From Comamonadaceae bacterium (GTDB lineage: Bacteria > Pseudomonadota > Gammaproteobacteria > Burkholderiales > Burkholderiaceae_C), in the NCBI GenBank assembly GCA_947453965.1, contig CANGIQ010000025.1, forward strand, positions 1-40,409: 40,409 nucleotides of DNA, given 5' to 3'. Under the pieces are notes generated by a model, which searched no databases, was not told the DNA's origin, and was given only the letters and a program-made list of their open reading frames with translations. The stretch's first letter is position 1, and every line of letters starts with the position of its first letter. The position numbers and the translations under genes are program-made. Shown here in pieces: positions 30,185-38,351 of the stretch.

Positions 30185-30259
30185 GTGCGCAAAATTTCAA
30201 GCGCACGGAGTGGTCGGCGCCTGATACGGCGCCATCACGGCCCGCAGGGACGTTAAGCC
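30124..30259. repeat. 32-base inverted repeat pair (palindrome 2), one mismatch
   Basis: The 32 bases at 30124-30155, starting GGCTTAACGTCCCT, recur as a reverse complement at 30228-30259, starting GGCGCCATCACGGCCCG, with a single mismatch. The left copy lies inside the loop of palindrome 1, so the two structures are mutually exclusive. Similarity decays beyond 30259 but is still traceable for about 20 bases, as if an inverted copy of the whole palindrome 1 arm had degenerated. Confidence 0.85.
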
Positions 30260-30353
30260 GTGTCAGGTGCTGGCCGCTCTGTGTGCGTGCGAAAGAAACA
30301 GCACGCGCCACAAGCAGCCACAAGCAAACAGAGCCAAGAACGAGCGAGAGAAG

Positions 30354-31796
30354 TTACTTAGCCAACGCCGCCAACAACTTCGCGTGAATCCCGCCAAAGC
30401 CACCATTGCTCATACACAGCACATGGTCACCCGCCCGCGCAGCAGCCACCACTTGCGCAATGACTCCGTCCACAGAGCCAGCCACCGACGCCCGCGCTCC
30501 CATGGGCGACAAGGCCTCCACGGCGTCCCAGTCCAAACCGCCCGAGTGGCAAAACGCCAGGTCGGCATCTTCCAAACTCCATGGCAGTTGCGACTTCATC
30601 GTGCCCAACTTCATGGTGTTGCTGCGCGGCTCAAACACCGCCAAGATGCGGGCCTTGGGCCCGACCTTGCGGCGCAGGCCGTCGACCGTGGTGCGGATGG
30701 CCGTGGGGTGGTGGGCAAAGTCGTCGTAGACCGTGATGTCGCCACCTGTGCGTGCGACGGTGCCGCGCACTTCCATGCGGCGGCGCACGTTTTGAAATTG
30801 GGTCAACGATGCAGCGGCTTGCGCAGGTGACACACCCAGGTGCTCGGCGGCTGCAATGGCTGCCAAGGCATTGAGCTGGTTGTGCACGCCTGTGATATCC
30901 CATTGCACGCGCCCCACTTCTTGGTCGTGGTGCAGCACGGCAAAGTTGTCGGGCGCGCCTTGCACCGACCAACCCTCGGGACCTTGCGCGTTCGCGCTCA
31001 CGCCAAACTTAGCCACACCGCTCCAGCAGCCTTGGTCCAACACGCGTTGCAAGCTGTCTTCGTCGGCGTTGACCACCACACGGCCACTGCCGGGCACGGT
31101 GCGCACCAGGTGGTGGAACTGGCGTTCGATGGCAGCGAGGTTGTCAAAAATGTCGGCGTGGTCAAACTCGAGGTTGTTGAGGATGGCCGTGCGCGGGTGG
31201 TAGTGCACAAATTTGCTGCGTTTGTCGAAGAAGGCGGTGTCGTACTCATCGGCCTCGATCACAAAAGGCGTGCGTTGGTGGGCGGCGACTTCGGCGGCGG
31301 AGCTCAAGCGCCCCAAACGGGCCGACACGCCAAAGTTCATGGGCACACCGCCGACCAAAAAGCCGGGCTCCAAACCTGCAGCCTGAAGAATCCACGCCAG
31401 CATGGAGGTGGTGGTGGTTTTACCGTGGGTGCCAGCAACCGCCAACACGTGACGCGGTTGGCTGGGGTGGTGCAGCACGTGTTCGGCCAGCCATTGCGGG
31501 CCGCTGGTGTAGGTGGCGTCGCTTTCCAAAATGGCTTCCATCAACGGAAATTTGGGCGAACCATCGGCCAAACGAGCGCGCGACACCACGTTGCCAATCA
31601 CGTACACATCAGGGTTGAGGCGCATCTGGTCAGCATCAAACCCTTCGATCAGCTCAATGCCCAGGCTGCGCAGCTGGTCGCTCATGGGGGGGTAGACGCC
31701 CGCATCGCAACCGGTGACTTTGTGGCCCGCTTCGCGTGCCAACGCAGCCAGTCCACCCATGAACGTGCCGCAAATTCCCAAAATATGTATGTGCAT
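30354..31796 (-). CDS. mpl: UDP-MurNAc:L-alanyl-gamma-D-glutamyl-meso-DAP ligase Mpl
   Basis: Mur-ligase paralogue that reattaches recycled murein tripeptide to UDP-MurNAc. The 480-residue product begins MHIHILGICGTFMGGLAALA, the Mpl signature that differs from MurC ([11 protein letters not shown]). It has P-loop [32 protein letters not shown], the NNLEFDHADIF block and DDFAHHPTAI in the C-terminal domain, ending SNGGFGGIHAKLL. It is encoded away from the dcw cluster and diverges from an unknown gene with 71 bases between start codons. No Shine-Dalgarno with usable spacing; a TAAAAT hexamer ends six bases before the ATG. Confidence 0.97.
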   Translation of the reverse strand: MHIHILGICGTFMGGLAALAREAGHKVTGCDAGVYPPMSDQLRSLGIELIEGFDADQMRLNPDVYVIGNVVSRARLADGSPKFPLMEAILESDATYTSGPQWLAEHVLHHPSQPRHVLAVAGTHGKTTTTSMLAWILQAAGLEPGFLVGGVPMNFGVSARLGRLSSAAEVAAHQRTPFVIEADEYDTAFFDKRSKFVHYHPRTAILNNLEFDHADIFDNLAAIERQFHHLVRTVPGSGRVVVNADEDSLQRVLDQGCWSGVAKFGVSANAQGPEGWSVQGAPDNFAVLHHDQEVGRVQWDITGVHNQLNALAAIAAAEHLGVSPAQAAASLTQFQNVRRRMEVRGTVARTGGDITVYDDFAHHPTAIRTTVDGLRRKVGPKARILAVFEPRSNTMKLGTMKSQLPWSLEDADLAFCHSGGLDWDAVEALSPMGARASVAGSVDGVIAQVVAAARAGDHVLCMSNGGFGGIHAKLLAALAK

Positions 31797-31802
31797 GTCC
31801 TG

Positions 31803-31808
31803 ATTTTA
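31803..31808 (-). promoter_or_regulatory. Candidate -10 element of mpl
   Basis: On the minus strand TAAAAT is followed by six bases (CAGGAC) and then the mpl ATG. The AGGA in the spacer is too close to act as a ribosome site, so a leaderless transcript is suggested. Confidence 0.4.
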
Positions 31809-31854
31809 GGTGGGTGCTCTTGAGCCCCGATACGGCATGTCCAAGGCTTGGCGC

Positions 31855-31860
31855 GACAAT
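31855..31860 (+). promoter_or_regulatory. Candidate -10 element of the unknown gene at 31868
   Basis: GACAAT ends seven bases before ATG 31868, with no Shine-Dalgarno between. It faces the mpl -10 element across about 46 bases. No good -35 is visible. Confidence 0.3.
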
Positions 31861-31867
31861 GCTGTGT

Positions 31868-32458
31868 ATGAGTACGGTTCAAGAAGAAATTGCCGCCACG
31901 GCGGCCCGCCTGGTGGTGGAAGAAGGGTTGGAGTACGGCCCGGCCAAACGGCGTGCCGTCAAGCAGCTGGGCTTGAATGCGCGCGCGTCCTTGCCCAACA
32001 ACGAGGTGGTGGAAGACGCGGTGCGCGAGTACTTGGAGATTTTTTGCGCTGACACCCAGCCTGCTGAGTTACAGGCCTTGCGCGAATTGGCAGCGGTGTG
32101 GATGGAGCGGTTGGCCGAGTTCCGACCTCACCTGGGCGGCGCTGTGTGGCGCGGCACAGCCACGGCTTTGTCAGATATTTATCTGCAGTTGTTTTGTGAT
32201 GACCCCAAATCGGCTGAAATTCGACTCATTGACCATCAGGTGCGTTATGAAGTCAGCACGGTTCAGGGCTTCCATGGCGAGGTGGTGGATGCCTTGAGCG
32301 TGCTCTGTCCCTGTCCTGGATTGACCCAACGCGTGTTGGTGCATTTGATGATTTACGACCTGGATGATATGCGTGGGGCACTCAAACCTGATGCCCAAGG
32401 TCGCAGTCAACGGGGTGATTTAACGGCGTTAAAGCGCTTGATGAAGGAAGTTGAATGA
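31868..32458 (+). CDS. Conserved-looking protein of unknown function
   Basis: I do not recognise a named family. ATG 31868 (196 residues, MSTVQEEIAATAARLVVEE) is preferred to an in-frame TTG/CTG-type upstream extension because that extension looks non-coding. The product is soluble, mixed alpha/beta by appearance, with no signal peptide. Its central part has WRGTATALSDIYLQLFCDD and a strand-rich segment up to VHLMIYDLDDMRGAL, vaguely reminiscent of nucleotidyltransferase-like folds, but I see no catalytic signature I can defend. It overlaps the following thioredoxin-like gene by ATGA, so the two are likely cotranslated, and diverges from mpl. Confidence 0.8.
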   Translation: MSTVQEEIAATAARLVVEEGLEYGPAKRRAVKQLGLNARASLPNNEVVEDAVREYLEIFCADTQPAELQALRELAAVWMERLAEFRPHLGGAVWRGTATALSDIYLQLFCDDPKSAEIRLIDHQVRYEVSTVQGFHGEVVDALSVLCPCPGLTQRVLVHLMIYDLDDMRGALKPDAQGRSQRGDLTALKRLMKEVE

Positions 32459-32982
32459 CGTTTCGTCTATCTCGCCGCCATGCGGTGTTGGCCGGTGTGG
32501 CTGTGGCAGCGGGTTTGGCAGGTGTTGGCGTGGCTTTGAAGCGCCATGCGTTGTCAGCGCTGTCGCCCGAGGTGATGCAAGAACTGTGGGCGATGGAATT
32601 CGACATGCCGGATGGCCAAGTCATGAAGCTCAATGCCTTTCAAGGCAAGCCTTTGGTGATCAACTTTTGGGCCACTTGGTGCCCACCTTGCATTGAAGAG
32701 ATGCCTTTATTGGATGCTTTTTATCAACAAAATTCATCCAACGGTTGGCAAGTTGTTGGTTTGGCGATTGATCAGCCAAGCCGTGTGCGCCAGTTTCTAA
32801 CCCAGCATGCCGTGTCCTACCCTGTGGGATTGGCAGGTTTGACAGGGACCGCCTTGGGGACTCAATTGGGGAATGATCAAGGCGGATTGCCATTTACCGT
32901 GGTTTTGGATGCACAAAGTGGATTGAAGGCGAGAAAACTCGGCAAATTATCCGAAGATGACTTAAAAAACTGGCTTTTATAG
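32455..32982 (+). CDS. TlpA-like membrane-anchored or periplasmic thiol:disulfide oxidoreductase
   Basis: The 175-residue product has an N-terminal signal or anchor (SRRHAVLAGVAVAAGLAG, residues 6-23, with a twin-arginine that may or may not be a Tat signal), then a thioredoxin fold with the redox motif FWATWCPPC (C76, C79) and the cis-proline region GGLPFTVVLD. This fits the TlpA/ResA/redoxin group acting in the periplasm, for example in cytochrome c or general disulfide reduction. The exact partner is unknown. It is coupled to the preceding unknown gene by a four-base overlap and is lower in GC than its neighbours near its 3' end. Confidence 0.88.
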   Translation: MTFRLSRRHAVLAGVAVAAGLAGVGVALKRHALSALSPEVMQELWAMEFDMPDGQVMKLNAFQGKPLVINFWATWCPPCIEEMPLLDAFYQQNSSNGWQVVGLAIDQPSRVRQFLTQHAVSYPVGLAGLTGTALGTQLGNDQGGLPFTVVLDAQSGLKARKLGKLSEDDLKNWLL

Positions 32983-33064
32983 TCGTTTTACAAAGACATG
33001 GGCTGGCTTTGAATTGCATTTTGGTGTAAATTCGGGGGTCTTTCACAACAAATAAGGTGTAGTT
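32983..33064 (+). promoter_or_regulatory. accBC leader region with probable promoter
   Basis: An AT-rich 82-base gap. Candidate -10 elements are TAAATT (33027-33032), preceded by a TG, and TGAATT (33010-33015) with TTTACA 17 bases upstream (32987-32992). I cannot choose between them. AAGGTG stands about five bases before the accB ATG as a ribosome site. No accB-binding operator is recognised. Confidence 0.4.
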
Positions 33065-33529
33065 ATGGATTTGAGAAAACTCAAGACGTTGATCGACCTG
33101 GTCTCCGACTCCAATGTGTCTGAACTCGAAATCACCGAGGCTGAAGGCAAGGTCCGTATCGTCAAGAGTGGTCCAGCTCCTGTGGCGTATGCCACCCAGA
33201 TGGTGGCATCTGCGCCAGCGCCTGTGGCGGCTGCACCCGTTGCCGCAGCTGCGCCTGCTCCGGCTGCTACGCCTGTGGTTGAGGCTGCACCTGTGGGCCA
33301 CCAAGTCAAGTCGCCCATGGTCGGCACGTTCTACCGCTCGTCCAGCCCAGGCGCCAAGGCCTTTGCGGAAATCGGCCAACAGGTCAAAGAAGGCGACACC
33401 ATTTGCATCATTGAAGCCATGAAGATCTTGAACGAGATCGAGGCTGACAAGTCCGGCACGATCACTCAAATCTTGGCTGAAAACGGTCAGGCTGTGGAAT
33501 ATGGCGCTCCCCTGTTCGTCATCGAATAA
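33065..33529 (+). CDS. accB: Biotin carboxyl carrier protein of acetyl-CoA carboxylase
   Basis: Carries biotin between biotin carboxylase and carboxyltransferase in the first step of fatty acid synthesis. The 154-residue product starts [25 protein letters not shown], followed by an Ala/Pro linker (about 40-75) and a biotinyl domain with [19 protein letters not shown] and the biotin-accepting lysine (K120) in [15 protein letters not shown]. accC follows after 15 bases, the usual accBC pair. In other bacteria this operon is autoregulated by AccB; nothing in the sequence here confirms that. Confidence 0.98.
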   Translation: MDLRKLKTLIDLVSDSNVSELEITEAEGKVRIVKSGPAPVAYATQMVASAPAPVAAAPVAAAAPAPAATPVVEAAPVGHQVKSPMVGTFYRSSSPGAKAFAEIGQQVKEGDTICIIEAMKILNEIEADKSGTITQILAENGQAVEYGAPLFVIE

Positions 33530-33544
33530 CAGGCGGCGCACCCC

Positions 33545-34894
33545 ATGTTTAAAAAAATCCTGATTGCCAACCGGGGCGAAATCGCCTTGCGCGTGCAACG
33601 TGCCTGCCGTGAGCTCGGCGTCAAAGCGGTGATGGTGTATTCCGAGGCTGACCGTGAGGCCAAGTACATCAAGCTGGCGGACGAAGCGGTGTGTATCGGC
33701 CCAGCAGCATCGCCGCTGAGCTACCTCAACATGCCCGCCATCATTGCAGCGGCTGAAGTGACCGACGCCGAGGCCATTCACCCCGGCTATGGTTTCTTGA
33801 GTGAAAACGCCGACTTTGCTGAACGCGTTGAAAAAAGCGGTTTTCAATTCATTGGCCCAACCGCCGACTCCATCCGCATCATGGGTGACAAGGTGTCTGC
33901 CAAACAAGCCATGATCAAAGCGGGCGTGCCTTGCGTGCCTGGCTCGGAAGGCGAGTTGCCAGACGATCCCGTTCAAATCAAGCGCATTGCCAAGAGTGTG
34001 GGTTACCCCGTGATCATCAAGGCCGCTGGCGGTGGTGGTGGTCGCGGCATGCGCGTGGTGCACACCGAAGCGGCCCTCATCAATGCGGTGGCCATGACCA
34101 AGGCCGAAGCGGGCACCGCTTTTGGCAACCCTGCGGTGTACATGGAGAAGTACCTCCAAAACCCACGCCACATTGAAATCCAAATCTTGGCCGACAAGCA
34201 CAAGAACGCGGTGTACTTGGGCGAGCGCGATTGCTCGATGCAGCGTCGTCACCAAAAAGTGATCGAAGAAGCACCGGCACCCGGCATTCCACGCAAGCTG
34301 ATCGAAAAGATTGGCGAGCGCTGTGCGGCGGCTTGTAAAAAGATCAACTACCGTGGTGCGGGCACGTTCGAGTTCTTGTACGAGAACGGCGAGTTCTATT
34401 TCATTGAAATGAACACCCGTGTGCAGGTGGAGCATCCGGTGACGGAATACATCACTGGCATCGACATCGTGAAGACCCAAATCATGGTGGCAGCTGGCTT
34501 GAAGTTGCCATTCACGCAACGCGATATTCAAGTGCGTGGCCATTCGATCGAGTGCCGTGTGAACGCGGAAGATCCGTTCAAGTTCATCCCATCACCAGGC
34601 CGCATCACCATGTGGCATGCACCGGGTGGTCCTGGCGTGCGGGTGGATTCCCATGCGTACACCAACTACTATGTGCCGCCCAACTACGACTCGATGATCG
34701 GCAAAATCATTGTGCATGGCGACACACGCGACCAGGCCTTGGCCCGCATGCGCACCGCCTTGGACGAAACCTTGGTGGAAGGCATCAACACCAACATCCC
34801 GCTGCACCGCGAGTTGATGGTGGACGCTAAGTTCATCGCCGGTGGTACCAACATCCACTACTTGGAAGAGTGGCTCGCCGCTCACAAGCGCTGA
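33545..34894 (+). CDS. accC: Biotin carboxylase subunit of acetyl-CoA carboxylase
   Basis: ATP-grasp enzyme carboxylating biotin on AccB. The 449-residue product begins [20 protein letters not shown] and contains [14 protein letters not shown], the glycine-rich loop [34 protein letters not shown] and [16 protein letters not shown] (each read directly), with the catalytic arginine and glutamate blocks intact. The length matches E. coli AccC. Its stop shares one base with the prmA start (TGATG), so prmA is likely cotranscribed. Confidence 0.98.
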   Translation: MFKKILIANRGEIALRVQRACRELGVKAVMVYSEADREAKYIKLADEAVCIGPAASPLSYLNMPAIIAAAEVTDAEAIHPGYGFLSENADFAERVEKSGFQFIGPTADSIRIMGDKVSAKQAMIKAGVPCVPGSEGELPDDPVQIKRIAKSVGYPVIIKAAGGGGGRGMRVVHTEAALINAVAMTKAEAGTAFGNPAVYMEKYLQNPRHIEIQILADKHKNAVYLGERDCSMQRRHQKVIEEAPAPGIPRKLIEKIGERCAAACKKINYRGAGTFEFLYENGEFYFIEMNTRVQVEHPVTEYITGIDIVKTQIMVAAGLKLPFTQRDIQVRGHSIECRVNAEDPFKFIPSPGRITMWHAPGGPGVRVDSHAYTNYYVPPNYDSMIGKIIVHGDTRDQALARMRTALDETLVEGINTNIPLHRELMVDAKFIAGGTNIHYLEEWLAAHKR

Positions 34895-35775
34895 TGTTTG
34901 AACTGCGGCTGATGTGTCCCGAAGACCGCGTGGAAGCGGTCGGCGACGCGCTCGACGCCTTGGATGCTTTGAGTGTGTCGGTGGAAGACGCCGATGCCCA
35001 AACCGACGCCGAACAAGCCTTGTTTGGCGAGCCAGGCATGCCGCCCCCCAAAGAAGGCTGGAAGCGTTCGCGCATCGTGGCCTTGTTTGCAGAGCAAGCC
35101 GTGGCACAAGATGCCGCGCGCTTGTTGGCTTTGCAAGATTTCTTTGCCGGTTGTGATGTATTGGGCATTCAAGCCGTGGCCGATCAAGATTGGGTGCGTT
35201 TGACGCAATCGCAATTCGCACCGGTCGAGATCACGCCTGAGTTTTGGATTGTGCCGACCTGGCATGAGCCACCCGCGCAAGCCCAACAAGTCATCCGTCT
35301 CGACCCTGGTCTGGCCTTTGGCACCGGCACCCACCCCACCACACGCATGTGTTTGCGCTGGATCGCGACCCACGATGTGGCACAGCAACGCGTGCTCGAC
35401 TACGGCTGCGGTTCTGGCATTTTGGCGATTGGTGCGGCTTTGCACGGTGCCGCCTCAATTGATGCGGTGGACATTGACGAGGCGGCTGTCACGGCCACCG
35501 AGCTCAATGCCGAAGCCAACCATGTGCGCTTGAATGCAGGTTTGCCTGACAAAGCTTCGGGCCAGTACCAAACCGTGCTTGCCAATATTTTGGCCACGCC
35601 ACTCAAAGTGCTGGCGCCCTTGCTGCGCAGCCATGTGGCAGCGGGTGGTCATTTGGTGTTAGCGGGTATCTTGGAGCGCCAAGCACAAGAGTTGCAAGAT
35701 GCCTATGCGCCTTACTGCACGCTGCAAGTCAGCGACCGTGAGGACGGTTGGATTTTGATGACGGCCCATTGCTGA
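34894..35775 (+). CDS. prmA: Ribosomal protein L11 methyltransferase PrmA
   Basis: S-adenosylmethionine-dependent trimethylation of lysines and the N-terminus of ribosomal protein L11. ATG 34894, on the accC stop, gives 293 residues starting [11 protein letters not shown]; an in-frame GTG 24 bases upstream lies inside accC and is rejected. The N-terminal substrate domain is followed by AFGTGTHPTTRMCLRWI (the characteristic PrmA block), the SAM motif VLDYGCGSGILAIGA and VLANILATPL, where family members have the catalytic N-(I/P)-L-like loop. The stop overlaps the next gene by one base. Confidence 0.97.
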   Translation: MFELRLMCPEDRVEAVGDALDALDALSVSVEDADAQTDAEQALFGEPGMPPPKEGWKRSRIVALFAEQAVAQDAARLLALQDFFAGCDVLGIQAVADQDWVRLTQSQFAPVEITPEFWIVPTWHEPPAQAQQVIRLDPGLAFGTGTHPTTRMCLRWIATHDVAQQRVLDYGCGSGILAIGAALHGAASIDAVDIDEAAVTATELNAEANHVRLNAGLPDKASGQYQTVLANILATPLKVLAPLLRSHVAAGGHLVLAGILERQAQELQDAYAPYCTLQVSDREDGWILMTAHC

Positions 35776-36548
35776 TGCACATCACCCATTGCCCCGACTG
35801 CACCACCGCCTTCAAGGTGACGCCCGACCAACTCAAGTTGGCCAACGGGTGGGTGCGATGCGGGCGTTGCAATGCGGTGTTTGAAGCGCATTTGCATTTC
35901 TCGCCTGCCGCAACACCTGCGGCGTCTGTCGGACCTCAGCGCGAGCCAAAGTTTGAACCTGTGTTTGCGCATGCAGCGTCGCCAGAGGCAACGCCAGCTT
36001 CTAGCGAAGCATCTGCAAACTCGTTCACTCCCACGGACTCCACAACGCCGGCTGCTGAAACCACGGCTGCGGCTGTTTCTCCCCGCTTCCATGTCTTGTG
36101 GGGCACGTTGAGTGCGCTGTTGGCACTGGCCTTGGTGTGGCAGTGGCTGCTCTGGCAGCGGCACTGGTTGGCCGCCCAAGAGCCTGCGCTCAAGCCGGTG
36201 ATGGAAGCCTTGTGTGCCCCTTGGGGCTGCGAGGTCAACTGGCCGCGTGAACCTGATTCGGTGTTGATTGAAAGCAGCAGTTTCAACGAAGACCCCGAAG
36301 GTGGGTTTATCTTGCAGCTGCGCATGAAAAACACGCAACACCATGCCGTGGCCACGCCTGCTTTGGAATTGAACCTGACCGATATGCAAGACCAAGTGGT
36401 GGTGCGCCGTGTGTTCACACCCCAAGAGCTGGCGGTGCGTGACCATATTCAAGCCTTGCGTGATGTGCGTGCCACCTTGAACTTTGAGTTGGACGAAGCC
36501 ACCGCAGAACGCGTGGCAGGTTTCCGCGCGTTTATTTTTTACCCCTGA
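35775..36548 (+). CDS. Zinc-ribbon (MJ0042-type) and DUF3426 membrane protein
   Basis: The 257-residue product starts at ATG 35775 on the prmA stop. Residues 1-35 form a zinc ribbon with cysteine pairs C6/C9 and C29/C32 (HCPDCTTAFKV and RCGRCNAVFEA). A low-complexity Ala/Ser/Thr/Pro/Glu region follows (about 45-100), then one membrane segment (about 103-125) and a C-terminal DUF3426 domain (about 145-257) on the other side. The pairing with prmA is common in betaproteobacteria. Function is unknown; the layout suggests a cytoplasmic metal or nucleic-acid-binding head with a periplasmic domain. Confidence 0.88.
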   Translation: MHITHCPDCTTAFKVTPDQLKLANGWVRCGRCNAVFEAHLHFSPAATPAASVGPQREPKFEPVFAHAASPEATPASSEASANSFTPTDSTTPAAETTAAAVSPRFHVLWGTLSALLALALVWQWLLWQRHWLAAQEPALKPVMEALCAPWGCEVNWPREPDSVLIESSSFNEDPEGGFILQLRMKNTQHHAVATPALELNLTDMQDQVVVRRVFTPQELAVRDHIQALRDVRATLNFELDEATAERVAGFRAFIFYP

Positions 36549-36564
36549 CTGAGAAAGTATTTTT

Positions 36565-37461
36565 ATGGCCTCGCTGATTTGCGGCTCGCTCGCGTTCGAC
36601 TCCATCATGTCTTTTGAAGGCCGCTTTGCTGAGCAAATCTTGCCCGATCAACTGCACATCTTGAACGTGTCGTTTTTGGTGCCTGCGTTGCGTCGCGACT
36701 TTGGCGGTTGTGCGGGCAACATTGCCTACAGTTTGAAAGCCCTGGGCGGCACACCCTTGCCCATGGCCACCTTGGGCACCGATGGTGCAGATTACCTGCA
36801 GCGTTTGAACACCTTGGGCATTTCAACCGAGTTTGTGCGCCAAGTAGACGACACCTACACGGCCCAAGCCATGATCATGACCGATCGTGACAACAACCAA
36901 ATCACCGCCTTCCATCCTGGCGCCATGATGCAAGCGCACATCACACGCATTGCGGCACGTGACGACATCAAACTCGGCATCATCTCGCCCGATGGCCGCG
37001 ATGCCATGCTGCAGCATGCCGAGCAGTTCAATGCCGCAGGCATTCCTTTTGTCTTCGATCCAGGCCAAGGTCTGCCCATGTTCGATGGCGCCGAGTTAGC
37101 ACGCTTCATTGAGCAATCCACCTGGGTGACGGTGAACGACTACGAAGGCAAGATGCTGAGCGAGCGCACGGGTTTGAGCCACGCCGACATTTCACGCCGG
37201 GTCCAAGGCTTGGTCGTGACCTTGGGCGCCCACGGTTGCGAGGTGTGGATCGATGGTGAGAAAACCTTGGTCCCCCCCGTCAAAGCCAGTGCTGTGGTGG
37301 ACCCCACGGGCTGTGGCGATGCCTGGCGTGGTGCGTTGCTGTTTGGTTTGGAAAAAGGCTGGTCGCTCGCCCAATGCGCGGCCTTGGGCAACCAAGTCGG
37401 CGCGCTCAAAATCGCGCAACGCGGCCCACAAAACTACAGCGTGGCAGGACTGACTGTCTAA
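36565..37461 (+). CDS. PfkB-family carbohydrate/nucleoside kinase (adenosine kinase-like)
   Basis: The 298-residue product has the ribokinase-family layout: MASLICGSLAFDSIM at the start, the RRDFGGCAGNIAYSLKALGG motif 1 (about 43-62), and the C-terminal signature VVDPTGCGDAWRGALLFG with catalytic base D252. The form of motif 1 and the DPTGCGDAWRG variant resemble proteobacterial adenosine-kinase-like members rather than ribokinase or fructokinase, but the substrate is inference. GAGAAAG lies about nine bases before the ATG. It follows the DUF3426 gene by 16 bases and probably ends the accBC-prmA transcription unit. Confidence 0.9.
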   Translation: MASLICGSLAFDSIMSFEGRFAEQILPDQLHILNVSFLVPALRRDFGGCAGNIAYSLKALGGTPLPMATLGTDGADYLQRLNTLGISTEFVRQVDDTYTAQAMIMTDRDNNQITAFHPGAMMQAHITRIAARDDIKLGIISPDGRDAMLQHAEQFNAAGIPFVFDPGQGLPMFDGAELARFIEQSTWVTVNDYEGKMLSERTGLSHADISRRVQGLVVTLGAHGCEVWIDGEKTLVPPVKASAVVDPTGCGDAWRGALLFGLEKGWSLAQCAALGNQVGALKIAQRGPQNYSVAGLTV

Positions 37462-37487
37462 GGACGCGTGCGGCAGTGAGGCGTCAG

Positions 37488-37802
37488 TCAGAGGCTGACG
37501 TTCAATTGGGTCCAATCTGCTGAAGCAGCAGCCAGCGCGCTGATGCGCAACTGTTTGCGCTTAGACGTTTGGCCTCGGATGACTTCCACATGGCTCTTGG
37601 CAACGCCGACTGCATCGGCCAACCAGGCCACCAACGCCGCATTGGCCTTGCCATCAACGGGCGGCGCATGCAGACGCACACGCAGCGCCCCATCGTGCAG
37701 GCCATCGGCTTGCGTGCGTGAGGCATTGGGAATCACATGGATGTCCACGATCACGGCGCCTGTTTTTTCAAGCCGCAAATAAGAAACGCTGGGCAAAGTC
37801 AT
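37488..37802 (-). CDS. DUF167/YggU family protein
   Basis: Small alpha/beta protein of unknown function. From ATG 37802 it has 104 residues; a TTG five codons upstream (37817) is also in frame and cannot be excluded, since neither has a clear ribosome site. The family core is visible: VIPNASRTQADGLHDGALRVRL, APPVDGKANAALVAWLADA and VEVIRGQTSKRKQLRI. It is convergent with the PfkB kinase gene (26-base gap containing a weak CGTCAG/CTGACG hairpin) and lies just after the terminator of the histone-like gene. Confidence 0.9.
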   Translation of the reverse strand: MTLPSVSYLRLEKTGAVIVDIHVIPNASRTQADGLHDGALRVRLHAPPVDGKANAALVAWLADAVGVAKSHVEVIRGQTSKRKQLRISALAAASADWTQLNVSL

Positions 37803-37819
37803 GTCTGGGTGAACCAAGT

Positions 37820-37850
37820 AAAAAGCCCGAGGCCTTGCGGCTTCGGGCTT
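37820..37850 (-). terminator. Rho-independent terminator of the histone H1-like gene
   Basis: A twelve-pair stem formed by 37823-37834 and 37839-37850 (AAGCCCGA pairing with TCGGGCTT plus an inner GCC/GGC and one wobble) around a TTGC loop. On the minus strand it ends in five T residues (37820-37824). It lies 28 bases after the histone-like stop codon. Confidence 0.88.
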
Positions 37851-37877
37851 GAGCTATTGAGCTACTGATCTGAACGA

Positions 37878-38351
37878 TCAGGGCTTGCTAGCCGTTGGAA
37901 ACGGCCATGCAGCTTGTGGGCTCAATGTGGTCTGTGCGTGGGCAGCGGGTGCTTTCGCAGCTTTCTTCGCAGCAGGCTTTTTAGCGGCTTTTTTAGCAGC
38001 TGGTTTTTTGGCAGCAGGCTTTTTAGCAGCTGTTTTCTTGGCTACTTTTTTAGCAGCAGCTTTCTTGGCAGCAGGCTTTTTAGCAGCAGCTTTTTTAACG
38101 GCTGGCTTCTTAGCAGCTACTTTCTTAGCGACTGGCTTTTTAGCAGCAGCTTTTTTAACAGCTGGCTTCTTAGCGGCTACTTTTTTAGCAGCGGGCTTCT
38201 TAGCTGCAACTTTTTTAGCTGCGGGCTTTTTAGCTGCTACTTTCTTTGCGGCCGGCTTTTTAGCGGCTACTTTTTTAGCTGCGGGCTTTTTGGCCGCGAC
38301 AGCTTTCTTTGCGGGGGCCTTTTTAGCGGCCGTTTTTTTTGCAGTTGCCAT
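37878..38351 (-). CDS. Histone H1-like Lys/Ala/Pro-repeat DNA-binding protein
   Basis: A 157-residue, highly basic protein made almost wholly of repeats of the type [10 protein letters not shown], from residue 2 to about 135, with a non-repetitive tail ending WPFPTASKP. It resembles the eukaryotic H1 C-terminal tail and bacterial homologues such as Bordetella BpH1 and chlamydial HctB, which bind DNA without sequence specificity and compact the nucleoid. AGGAGA stands before the ATG on the minus strand. A separate promoter probably lies in the 191-base gap after nrdB. Because of its repeats, the copy number and gene length are likely to vary between strains. Confidence 0.93.
   Translation of the reverse strand: MATAKKTAAKKAPAKKAVAAKKPAAKKVAAKKPAAKKVAAKKPAAKKVAAKKPAAKKVAAKKPAVKKAAAKKPVAKKVAAKKPAVKKAAAKKPAAKKAAAKKVAKKTAAKKPAAKKPAAKKAAKKPAAKKAAKAPAAHAQTTLSPQAAWPFPTASKP
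37975..38345 (-). repeat. Tandem coding repeats in the histone H1-like gene
   Basis: About 30-base units encoding [10 protein letters not shown] and variants (VKKA, VAKK) are repeated head to tail; units nearest the 5' half are most alike at DNA level. Such an array is prone to slippage and recombination while keeping frame, since the unit is a multiple of three. Confidence 0.85.

Larger units (their letters stand above)
30004..30353. other. Gene-free region between aroG and mpl
   Basis: A 350-base stretch between the convergent aroG and mpl. It starts with a G/T-rich run of imperfect short repeats (30040-30095), continues with two large interlocking inverted repeats (30104-30175 and 30124-30259), a GTGCGC/GCGCAC hairpin (30185-30206) and a GGCGCC repeat pair (30216-30233), and ends in an A/C-rich spacer. 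No coding frame here is convincing. Confidence 0.8.

Noticed and set aside
30104..30259. Reading the inverted repeats as the ends of an insertion sequence
   Set aside because: The arms enclose only tens of bases with no transposase frame and I found no target-site duplication, so at most this is a non-autonomous repeat.
30145..30387. 80-codon plus-strand frame in the aroG-mpl gap
   Set aside because: It runs through the inverted repeats and into the 3' end of mpl; composition looks random and no ribosome site is present.
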